DNA from: Bacteroidales bacterium UBA4295
GTDB taxonomy: Bacteria; Bacteroidota; Bacteroidia; Bacteroidales; Paludibacteraceae
Reading direction: 5' to 3'
DNA length: 64,000 nt
Assembly: GCA_002395805.1 (NCBI GenBank)
Contig: DGVB01000027.1
Location: 1-64,000, forward strand
The position numbers and the translations under genes were made by a program. This document shows, piece after piece, positions 41,392-49,023 of the stretch. Each line of letters opens with the position of its first letter. Positions within the stretch are counted from its first letter, which is position 1. The notes below the pieces were generated by a model, which made no database searches, was not told the DNA's origin, and saw only the letters and a list, made by a program, of their open reading frames with translations.

Positions 41392-43352
41392 TGTGGATCT
41401 AGTTGCTCGTAAATGGAGTTGTTACTGATGAATTCCGGCACCAATTGTTTCATGATTTTTACCGTAGTGAAAGGCTTGGACATACGGCTGGTCTTAATCA
41501 AATGGTCGATCTCCTTGCTCACGGATTCGAAATCGAATTCCCTCACGCGAGCTACCATTATTTTTTCGTTTACGGTGGGGATGGTTGTCTCCTTTTGGTT
41601 TAGGAGTTCTTCGTATAGTTTCTCGCCCGGTCGCAGGCCTGTGAAGACAATCGGGATATCTTTCTCCGGTGTATATCCGGCGAGCCGGATCATATTGCGG
41701 GCCAGGTCCAAAATCTTTACCGGCTCACCCATATCAAATACAAATATCTCTCCGCCTTCTCCTAATGTACTGGCTTCCATGACCAGACAGCAGGCCTCCG
41801 GAATAGTCATAAAGTAGCGGATGATATCCGGATGGGTCACTGTCACCGGTCCTCCCGCTGCGATTTGTTTGCGGAAATACGGAATAACCGAACCGTTGCT
41901 GCCCAGCACATTGCCGAATCGCGTCGTGATGAACTTCGTGCAATTCTCGTCCTTGGCGTGCAGTTTGCGGAAAAGTGATTGCACGTATATCTCCGCGATA
42001 CGTTTGCTGGCGCCCATGATATTAGTGGGATTTACAGCCTTGTCCGTCGAAATCATTACAAACCGCTGCACATGGTACTTGACGGCCATGTCCGCCATGT
42101 TTTTTGTGCCCAGAACGTTTGCCTGGATGGCTTCGTTCGGGAAACTCTCCATGAGAGGCACATGCTTGTATGCTGCCGCATGGTACACTACGTCCGGCCG
42201 CATCTCACTGAAAATCTGTTCTATTCGCTCGCGGTTGCGCACATCAGCGATGACCGGGATAAAGCGGGAACCCGGGTATTGTTTCTGTAACTCCAATACC
42301 ATGTCGTGCAGAGGCGACTCGGCGATATCCAGCAGAATGGTCACTTGTGGTTCATATTGTTGTATCTGGCGTACTAATTCGCTTCCAATACTGCCGGCTG
42401 CACCGCTCACCATTACAACGCTATGGTGCAAGATCTGACGTACGTTTTCGGTGTTAATAGAGATCTGCGGACGCTCAAGTAGGTCCTCAATGCGGATGGC
42501 ATCGATGCGACCGATGCGTTGCAAATCAATATCGTCGAGATTTTCCCATTGTGTGAAATAGGGCGTGGTCAGAATATGAATATTATGGTCGATAAACTGC
42601 TGCAAGTCTTTCGCCGGGTTGATCTCTTTCATCTTTAATGGTGAGACAATCACATGCCGCACATTGCGTTTGGACATCCATGCGAATAGTTTCTCGTTCA
42701 ATTCCCGAACCCGCAAACCGGCCAAATCATAACCATGACGTTCATCTGCATCTGCGATAAATCCTACAGGCCGGTAAGGCATATTACCTACGGAGCGTAG
42801 CATCTTGGCAATGGCAACGCCCGCAGATTGAGTACCGTAAATCATTACAAGCGGACTGCCTTGGTTGCGTTCCAAGTTCTCGCTCAGTGTCTTCACCCCT
42901 ACGCGCAAGGAGAAAAGTAACACAAAAGCAGTTGGCACATAGATTGCTAAGACGGTGTTCATCAAAGGATGCCATCCTGCACTATGATCCATGATAATAT
43001 TGAAAATCACCAATATAAACCCTACGCTGATGTTGGAGAGTAGTACTTTTAGCGTGTCGATGAAAGTCGAATAACGTAGTATTCCTGAGTAGGTGTGAAA
43101 TGCCCAGAACGCCAGGACCTGTGTGAATATTACGATGAGAAATTGCACCCCGATAGGAATAGGCTGTTGGTATAAGTTTACGTAGTGGAGAAAACCGCTA
43201 CCGATCCATACACTTAGCCAGAATGCGATACTGCTTAGCAATATATCCAGCAGCAACACACCCCAGCGAGGCAAGTAATTCATCTGGGGAATTCGTGCAA
43301 AAATATCCGAGTGTTGTATTTCTTTCAGGTTATTTTGTTTCATGCCTATCAA
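41388..43352 (-). CDS. membrane-bound nucleoside-diphosphate-sugar 4,6-dehydratase (CapD/WbpM/PglF type)
   Basis: A 654-residue protein. Four N-terminal helices lead to a CoA-binding-like domain (VMIYGTQSAGVAIAKMLRSV) and then a large SDR domain: VVMVSGAAGSIGSELVRQI, VYHAAAYKHVPLMESFP, VMISTDKAVNPTNIMGASKR and VFTGLRPGEKLYEELLN. It converts UDP-GlcNAc into a 4-keto-6-deoxy sugar on the way to QuiNAc, bacillosamine or similar. In this family the usual active-site Tyr is replaced by Met, as in IMGASKR here. ATG 43343 (MKQNNL) is an equally likely start. Confidence 0.93.
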   Translation of the reverse strand: MIGMKQNNLKEIQHSDIFARIPQMNYLPRWGVLLLDILLSSIAFWLSVWIGSGFLHYVNLYQQPIPIGVQFLIVIFTQVLAFWAFHTYSGILRYSTFIDTLKVLLSNISVGFILVIFNIIMDHSAGWHPLMNTVLAIYVPTAFVLLFSLRVGVKTLSENLERNQGSPLVMIYGTQSAGVAIAKMLRSVGNMPYRPVGFIADADERHGYDLAGLRVRELNEKLFAWMSKRNVRHVIVSPLKMKEINPAKDLQQFIDHNIHILTTPYFTQWENLDDIDLQRIGRIDAIRIEDLLERPQISINTENVRQILHHSVVMVSGAAGSIGSELVRQIQQYEPQVTILLDIAESPLHDMVLELQKQYPGSRFIPVIADVRNRERIEQIFSEMRPDVVYHAAAYKHVPLMESFPNEAIQANVLGTKNMADMAVKYHVQRFVMISTDKAVNPTNIMGASKRIAEIYVQSLFRKLHAKDENCTKFITTRFGNVLGSNGSVIPYFRKQIAAGGPVTVTHPDIIRYFMTIPEACCLVMEASTLGEGGEIFVFDMGEPVKILDLARNMIRLAGYTPEKDIPIVFTGLRPGEKLYEELLNQKETTIPTVNEKIMVARVREFDFESVSKEIDHLIKTSRMSKPFTTVKIMKQLVPEFISNNSIYEQLDPQ

Positions 43353-43356
43353 TGAT

Positions 43357-46104
43357 TTACAAGTTGTTTTTGATTACTTGTGCCAGGTATTTACCGGTGT
43401 AACTCTCTTTACATGCGGCAATGGTTTCCGGTGTGCCTTCGCATACAATGTATCCGCCTTCTCTACCGCCTTCCGGTCCTAAGTCGATCACATGGTCTGC
43501 TGCCAAAATGACAGCCGGGTTGTGCTCAATGATGATGACGGTGTGTCCCTTACTAATCAGCCGGTTCAGGGCTTTCAATAGAACCTCGATGTCCTTGTGA
43601 TGAAGACCTGTCGTCGGTTCGTCAAAGACGAAGATAGTAGGTCTGTTCTCCTCTTGGGCTAGGAAAGAAGCTAACTTCACGCGCTGGCTCTCGCCACCGG
43701 ACAGAGTGCTGCTGCTTTGACCCAACTGGATATAACCTATACCTACGTCCTGAAGCGGCTTTAAGCGTTTGACAATCTTGGCGCACTCCGGGTCTTCGCT
43801 GAAGAACTCAACCGCCTGGTTGACTGTCATGCAGAGGATATCGTAGATAGATTTGCCGCGGTAGTGCACGTCGAGAATGTCCTGTTTGAACCGCTTTCCG
43901 TGGCATTGCTCGCACTCGAGCACCAGATCGGCCATAAACTGCATCTCGATCGTGATTGTTCCTTCGCCCTGACAGGCCTCACAACGCCCGCCGGGGGTGT
44001 TGAACGAGAAATGGGCTGGCGTAAAGCCCAGCTGTTTCGAGAGCGCTTGTTCGGCAAAAAGACGCCGGATCTCGTCATAGGCTTTCAGGTACGTCACAGG
44101 GTTGCTGCGGCTGGACCGACTCAACGGATTCTGGTCCACAAACTCAATGTCCTGCATCAACTGCAGGCTGCCTCGTAGATGCCCGAAATCACCCGTGTGC
44201 TCGGCATAGACAGTGCCGTAGTGTTTCTTCAGAGCAGGGTAGAGCACTTTGCTCACCAGACTAGACTTGCCGCTGCCGCTCACGCCCGTTACTACCGTCA
44301 TTACGTGAAGCGGAAAACGTACTGTCAAGTTTTTCAAATTATTTTCGCACGCACCCTCTACTTCGATATAATTATTCCAATGACGACGAAGGGACGGAAT
44401 CTCGTATTTCAATAGTTCCGGCCTCGGTTTGCCCTCATACACCACTTCGCCGCCGTGTCTTCCCGCCGCAGGACCGATCTCGATGATATGATCCGCTGCG
44501 GCAATAATATCCTCGTCATGTTCTACGACCACTATAGTGTTTCCTAAATCACGCAACTCTTTCAGTACATGAATCAGACGCTCCGTGTCGCGAGGGTGCA
44601 AGCCGATAGAAGGCTCGTCTAATACGTACAGCGAACCTACCAGACTACTGCCTAAGGATTTCGCTAAATTGATACGCTGGCTCTCGCCGCCCGAGAGGGT
44701 GTTGCTCTGCCTGTTGAGGGTCAGATAACTCAGTCCAACATCCTGCATGAACTGCAGCCTGTTTCTAATCTCCACCAGTAGCATCTCCGCCGTCTGTTGC
44801 TCCACATCAGTCAACTCGATATGTTTGAACCATTCGTCCAGTTCTGAAATCGGCATCGCGCATAATTGCTGAATACTCTTGCCGTTTATCAGTACATACT
44901 CCGCCTCTTGACGTAAGTGGAAACCTCGGCATACAGGGCAGATGGTTTTACCCTTGAAACGGGCTAACATCACCTTGTATTGAATGCGATTGTATTGCTT
45001 CTCCTCCAGTTCCTTGAAAAACGCGTGCAAGCCTTTGAAATATTCGTTGCCCGTCCAGATCAACTGTTTCTGCTCCGCTGTCAAGGCATAGAAAGGAGTA
45101 TGAATCGGAAAATCAAATTTCGCCGCGTTGTATATTAACGCATCCAGCCATGGCTTGGTTTGTTCGCTCTGCCAGCAAGCTATAGCTTGCTCATAGACGG
45201 TCTTCGATTTGTCTGGCACTACCAGGTCCGGATCAATACCCATTACTGTGCCTACGCCCTTGCATTCCGGACAGGCTCCCACAGGGTTGTTGAAATCAAA
45301 CAGATGTTCGCTCGGTTCGATAAACTGAATACCATCTGCCTCAAATCGTTCGGAGAAGACCTTTGTTCTTGGCCCTTTGTCTCCTTGTACATTCACTTGG
45401 CATTCTCCCTGCCCCTCAAAGAATGCGGTCTGTACGCTGTCCGCAAAACGATTGCTGGTCGCTTGCTCATGATCCACAATGATGCGGTCTACTAACAAAT
45501 ACGCCTCATGTCCTTCCGCTTTCTCCCATGTGTCCGCATCTAATCGTACTGTGTCTCCGTCAATCATCATCCGGCTGAAACCCTGGCTCTGCCATAGTGC
45601 CAACTGCTCCTGCAGACTCCGGCCTTCTGGTAGTACAATCGGACTCAGCAGATACAGACGTGCACCTTCTTTCTGGCTCTCCATATATTCTACTACGTCG
45701 CGTATCGTGTTCTTTCTTACTTCCTGCCCGCTCACAGGCGAGTACGTCTTGCCTACGCGCGCGTACAATAATTTCAAATAATCGTATATCTCCGTCACGG
45801 TACCAACTGTCGAACGGGGATTTCTGCTCGTTACCTTTTGCTGAATAGCAATTGCCGGAGGAATACCTTCGATCTTCTCCACCGCCGGTTTCTGCATCCT
45901 GCCCATGAATTGGCGGGCATAGGCACTCAGACTCTCCACGTATCGGCGCTGACCCTCTGCATACAACGTATCAAATGCCAGCGAACTCTTGCCGCTGCCG
46001 CTCACACCTGTGATCACCACTAATTTATTGCGCGGTATATCTACCGTCACATGTTTCAAATTATGGGTGTCGGCACCTTCTATGCGAATAAAATCTTCTT
46101 CCAA
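43357..46104 (-). CDS. uvrA: UvrABC excinuclease subunit A
   Basis: A 915-residue UvrA with two ABC ATPase halves: Walker A VVITGVSGSGKSSLAFDTLY and VVTGVSGSGKSSLVSKVLYP, signatures NTLSGGESQRINLA and STLSGGESQRVKLA, and DEPSIGLHPRD and DEPTTGLHHKD. Zinc-binding cysteines are in GACPECKGVG, TICPVCRGF and CEACQGEGTI...CEQCHGKRF. It recognises bulky DNA lesions and loads UvrB. Normal length for Bacteroidetes. Only 4 bp separate it from the dehydratase gene, with no break in direction. Confidence 0.97.
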   Translation of the reverse strand: MEEDFIRIEGADTHNLKHVTVDIPRNKLVVITGVSGSGKSSLAFDTLYAEGQRRYVESLSAYARQFMGRMQKPAVEKIEGIPPAIAIQQKVTSRNPRSTVGTVTEIYDYLKLLYARVGKTYSPVSGQEVRKNTIRDVVEYMESQKEGARLYLLSPIVLPEGRSLQEQLALWQSQGFSRMMIDGDTVRLDADTWEKAEGHEAYLLVDRIIVDHEQATSNRFADSVQTAFFEGQGECQVNVQGDKGPRTKVFSERFEADGIQFIEPSEHLFDFNNPVGACPECKGVGTVMGIDPDLVVPDKSKTVYEQAIACWQSEQTKPWLDALIYNAAKFDFPIHTPFYALTAEQKQLIWTGNEYFKGLHAFFKELEEKQYNRIQYKVMLARFKGKTICPVCRGFHLRQEAEYVLINGKSIQQLCAMPISELDEWFKHIELTDVEQQTAEMLLVEIRNRLQFMQDVGLSYLTLNRQSNTLSGGESQRINLAKSLGSSLVGSLYVLDEPSIGLHPRDTERLIHVLKELRDLGNTIVVVEHDEDIIAAADHIIEIGPAAGRHGGEVVYEGKPRPELLKYEIPSLRRHWNNYIEVEGACENNLKNLTVRFPLHVMTVVTGVSGSGKSSLVSKVLYPALKKHYGTVYAEHTGDFGHLRGSLQLMQDIEFVDQNPLSRSSRSNPVTYLKAYDEIRRLFAEQALSKQLGFTPAHFSFNTPGGRCEACQGEGTITIEMQFMADLVLECEQCHGKRFKQDILDVHYRGKSIYDILCMTVNQAVEFFSEDPECAKIVKRLKPLQDVGIGYIQLGQSSSTLSGGESQRVKLASFLAQEENRPTIFVFDEPTTGLHHKDIEVLLKALNRLISKGHTVIIIEHNPAVILAADHVIDLGPEGGREGGYIVCEGTPETIAACKESYTGKYLAQVIKNNL

Positions 46105-46111
46105 TTCTCAA

Positions 46112-47161
46112 CTATTTCTTGCATGCTGCCTCTGCCTCAATTCGCAACTTGTCCAATGCCTCCATGGAAGCGCTATTCGTCGTGTCCATTTGTTCTCTGG
46201 TTAAACGGGGAACGCGAATAGGGGTACCTACATCGATATTGCTTGGATTGACAATTAGGTCTCTGTTTGCGTCATACAGATACGGCCAGAACCGCTTGTC
46301 GCCGTAGAAACGTTTGGCCATCCATGTCAATCGGCTTCCTTCATGCATCGGCTCTGTGGTAATCAAGTCCGAATAAGGCTCTTCTTCCATTTCCAAATCT
46401 CCGGAAATGGCATTGAACTCATCTAAAATCTGCTGTTGGGGAATGTCGCCCTCCGGGATTAAATCCAAGTCCGAATGGCTCTCTTCCGCTACCTCTGTAT
46501 TCTCTTCCGGGAGAGGCTGTGCTGCGTTCTCTTCTACTTGCTCCGGCTGAGGCTGAGGCGCTGTCATTGATTCCAACAAATTGCTTAACTGGCTGCGGAA
46601 GAAGAAATATCCGCCTACCAGCAACAAGAGTAGAATGAGTACACAAATCAGTACGTCACGCACAAAATGATTTTTCTTTTTCTTTGGCTCTGTCACTATA
46701 GCCTCCGGCTCTTCTACTGTAGCCTCTGGCTCTGTCACTACAGTCTCCGGCCCTTGACCTAAATCAGCCAACAGGCCGACAATCTCATCTGCCTGCTCGC
46801 CTAATTTCTTAATAGGATCTATCGGAAAATCCCCTTCTATCGGCTTTGAGACCTCACCGTCTACCATGAATCTACCGCTCTCAATCAGTTCCTTCAGTCC
46901 AGCTTCCGGCGAGAAGATGATTTTATTGTATCCTTCGATGATAATTTCTTCACCGGTACTGACATTCACACTCTTGCGCGGGGCAACAGCCTGCAACTTG
47001 AATGTACCCAAACCGTTGATCTTCACCTGCCGGTCGCTCTTCAGACCTACCACCAACTGGCTTACCAGCGCGTTCAGAAATACACCCGCACTTTTCTCGC
47101 TTACGCCGGCACGTGTAGCCAAGGCGCGACGTAACTCTGTCCAACTTAACTTATCTGCCAT
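46112..47161 (-). CDS. HU/IHF-domain protein fused to a membrane helix and LysM-like domain
   Basis: A 349-residue three-part protein. Residues 1-95 are an HU/IHF DNA-binding domain (LSWTELRRALATRAGVSEKS, VKINGLGTFKLQAVAPRKS, FSPEAGLKELIE). An acidic linker and basic KKKKNH lead to one transmembrane helix (VLICVLILLLLLVGGYFFF, about 170-190). After a Pro/Glu-rich linker there is a C-terminal LysM-like domain (GSRLTWMAKRFYGDKRFWPY to VGTPIRVPRL). Topology predicts DNA binding inside and murein binding outside, which would link the nucleoid to the cell wall. It sits next to a plain HU gene and may pair with it. The role is unproven. Confidence 0.85.
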   Translation of the reverse strand: MADKLSWTELRRALATRAGVSEKSAGVFLNALVSQLVVGLKSDRQVKINGLGTFKLQAVAPRKSVNVSTGEEIIIEGYNKIIFSPEAGLKELIESGRFMVDGEVSKPIEGDFPIDPIKKLGEQADEIVGLLADLGQGPETVVTEPEATVEEPEAIVTEPKKKKNHFVRDVLICVLILLLLLVGGYFFFRSQLSNLLESMTAPQPQPEQVEENAAQPLPEENTEVAEESHSDLDLIPEGDIPQQQILDEFNAISGDLEMEEEPYSDLITTEPMHEGSRLTWMAKRFYGDKRFWPYLYDANRDLIVNPSNIDVGTPIRVPRLTREQMDTTNSASMEALDKLRIEAEAACKK

Positions 47162-47164
47162 GGC

Positions 47165-47443
47165 TTACACTTTTTTTAATTCGTCTTTGATGTTAGCTAC
47201 CGGTCTGAATACCAATTGGTTCTTGCTCGGGATAGCGGTACGCTCTCCTGTCTTGGGATGAACGATGACGCGGGCCTGGCGCTCTTTGATCTCCAACGCA
47301 CCCAAGCCTTGCAACTGAATGGCATTTCCTGCCATCAACTTCTCGCGAATGATTGCATTCGTTGTGCTCAGTAGTTGCTCGGCATCTTTCTTACTCAAAC
47401 CTGCTGCCTCTGCAATTAGACTTATCAAATCTTTCGTTAACAT
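47165..47443 (-). CDS. HU-family DNA-binding protein
   Basis: A 92-residue single-domain HU/IHF protein: TKDLISLIAEAAGLSKKDAE, then IQLQGLGALEIKERQARVIV, HPKTGERTAIPSKNQLVFRP on the DNA-binding arm, and the usual C-terminal helix. It is 3 bp upstream of the HU-LysM gene start and overlaps the rimO end by 7 bp. A heterodimer with the membrane-linked HU domain is conceivable. Confidence 0.94.
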   Translation of the reverse strand: MLTKDLISLIAEAAGLSKKDAEQLLSTTNAIIREKLMAGNAIQLQGLGALEIKERQARVIVHPKTGERTAIPSKNQLVFRPVANIKDELKKV

Positions 47444-48849
47444 ATCTCGCCGTATAAATCAAATTCTTCTGCTTTTGTTATTTTTACGCTGTAAAACTCG
47501 CCCTCTTTGTACTGTGTACCTTGTCCCTTTGTACTTATCAGCACTTCGCAATCCACCTCCGGGCTGTCATACTGCGTCCGGCCGATGAAATATTCGCCTT
47601 CTTTGCGGTCGATAATCACTTTCTCTGTCCTGCCCACAAACCGTTGCATCAACTCGCCGCTGATCTCCTGCTGGATGGCCATCAACTCTGCCGCACGGGC
47701 GTCCTTCACCTCCTGCGGGATATCATCTTTGTAATGCCGGTTAGCATAAGTGCCTTCCTCGTCCGAATAGGCAAAACAACCCATCCGTTCAAATCGCATC
47801 TCTCTCACCCATTTCTTCAACTCTTCAAAATCTTCCTCTGTCTCACCCGGGTGCCCTACCAGTAGCGTCGTCCTGATACATATTCCCGGTACTTTCTCGC
47901 GAATCTTGTGTATCAACGCATCTTGTTCTGCCCTCGTTATATGCCTTCTCATCAAACCCAGCATATGGTCCGTACAATGCTGCAAGGCGATATCCAGATA
48001 CTTGCAAACATTCGCATGTTTCGCCATCACATCCAGCAACTCCTCTGGAAAATCCGTTGGGTAGGCGTAATGCAATCGAATCCATTCAACACCCTCTATC
48101 TGCGCCATCTCATCAATCAGCTCCGGCAGCAGATGTCGGCCTCTTCCTTCCTCCTTCGTCCTTTCATTTTCATCCTTCAAATCCATCCCGTAGCTGCTCA
48201 AATCCTGCGCAATGACGTTCAGCTCTTTCACGCCTTGGCTCACCAGCCATCGCACTTCGTCCAATATCTCCTCTTTCGGGCGGCTCGTGTGTCTGCCGGT
48301 TATCAGCGGGATCGCGCAGTACGAACACATTCGGTTGCAGCCCTCGCTAATCTTCAAATACGCGTAATGTCCCGGCGTCGTGAGTTTCCGTTCAGAAGAA
48401 GAACAATATTCCCTTCCTTTCAAGGGTGAAGAGCTCTGCTCGATCGGGCGTCCGGTGGACGGCCGTAGAACATTGTTGGGGGTAGGCTGTCCTACTCCCT
48501 CTATCATCTTCATAAAATCGAATTTCCCGTAGTACTCATCTACTTCCGGCAATTCTTCTTCCAACTCAGCCCTGTATCGCTCGCTCAGACAGCCCATCAC
48601 AATCAGCTTCCGCAGTTTCCCTTTCTTCTTCCGTTCTGCCATCTGGAGTATCATGTTGATACTCTCTTCCTTCGCGTCACCGATAAACCCGCACGTGTTG
48701 ATCACGCATATCTCCCCTTTCGGCTCTTCCGCGTCATGCACACATTTCCAGCCTGCCGCCTCCAACTGCCGCATTACACGCTCTGCATCCACCAGGTTCT
48801 TCGAGCACCCGAGCGTTATAAAATCTATCTCTCCTTTCTTCATTTCCAA
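47437..48849 (-). CDS. rimO: ribosomal protein S12 (aspartate-C3) methylthiotransferase RimO
   Basis: A 470-residue radical-SAM methylthiotransferase: UPF0004 domain (FITLGCSKNLVDAERVM, VINTCGFIGDAKEESI), the radical SAM cluster CNRMCSYCAIPLI, and a C-terminal TRAM domain ending ITKAEEFDLYGEI. It is 30-40 residues longer than usual. The excess is in three loops: PTPNNVLRPSTGRPIEQ...SSSER before the SAM domain, KDENERTKEEGRGRH inside it, and STKGQGTQYKEG in TRAM. The second and third are coded by short repeats (48151-48180, 47505-47533). All lie outside the core motifs. MKKGEID at 48843 is an alternative start. Confidence 0.94.
   Translation of the reverse strand: MEMKKGEIDFITLGCSKNLVDAERVMRQLEAAGWKCVHDAEEPKGEICVINTCGFIGDAKEESINMILQMAERKKKGKLRKLIVMGCLSERYRAELEEELPEVDEYYGKFDFMKMIEGVGQPTPNNVLRPSTGRPIEQSSSPLKGREYCSSSERKLTTPGHYAYLKISEGCNRMCSYCAIPLITGRHTSRPKEEILDEVRWLVSQGVKELNVIAQDLSSYGMDLKDENERTKEEGRGRHLLPELIDEMAQIEGVEWIRLHYAYPTDFPEELLDVMAKHANVCKYLDIALQHCTDHMLGLMRRHITRAEQDALIHKIREKVPGICIRTTLLVGHPGETEEDFEELKKWVREMRFERMGCFAYSDEEGTYANRHYKDDIPQEVKDARAAELMAIQQEISGELMQRFVGRTEKVIIDRKEGEYFIGRTQYDSPEVDCEVLISTKGQGTQYKEGEFYSVKITKAEEFDLYGEIC
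47505..47533 (+). repeat. 7-8 bp repeat inside rimO (CTTTGTA / CTGTGTA / CCTTGTC)
   Basis: CTTTGTA, CTGTGTA, CCTTGTC, CCTTTGTA, coding the KGQGTQYKE loop of the RimO TRAM domain. The units resemble those coding the PL9 and EEP signal peptides. Confidence 0.7.
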
Positions 48850-48862
48850 GCGGTATTTTTTT

Positions 48863-49002
48863 CGAAAGCCTTCGCTCTGATGAGCGATACAGTATATACC
48901 CGGTTGAAACGTTGTGGAGCGTGTGGGGGACGCGGAACACGAGTACGGGGCAGTACGTTTTCAGAGGGTATATACGCTATCTGCATAGTTATAAGGCTTT
49001 CG
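48863..49002. other. 140-bp imperfect palindrome between recQ and rimO
   Basis: Outer arms CGAAAGCCTT (48863-48872) and AAGGCTTTCG (48993-49002) are perfect inverted repeats. Inner arms GATACAGTATATACCC (48886-48901) and GGGTATATACGCTATC (48966-48981) pair at 14 of 16 positions, and the GC-rich centre can form CGTGT...ACACG. It fills the 174-bp recQ-rimO gap and has no U-tract, so it is not a standard terminator. It could be an RNA processing or regulatory structure or a small palindromic mobile element. No ORF of note. Confidence 0.8.
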
Positions 49003-49023
49003 TAAATAAAAAACGTGCTTTCA

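Noticed and set aside
43357..46104. UvrA2 or drug-resistance-type UvrA paralog
   Set aside because: Zinc-finger cysteines, the N-terminal sequence and length fit the housekeeping UvrA.
48863..49002. Rho-independent terminator call for the recQ-rimO palindrome
   Set aside because: The arms are long and interrupted, and neither strand has a U-tract after the stem.
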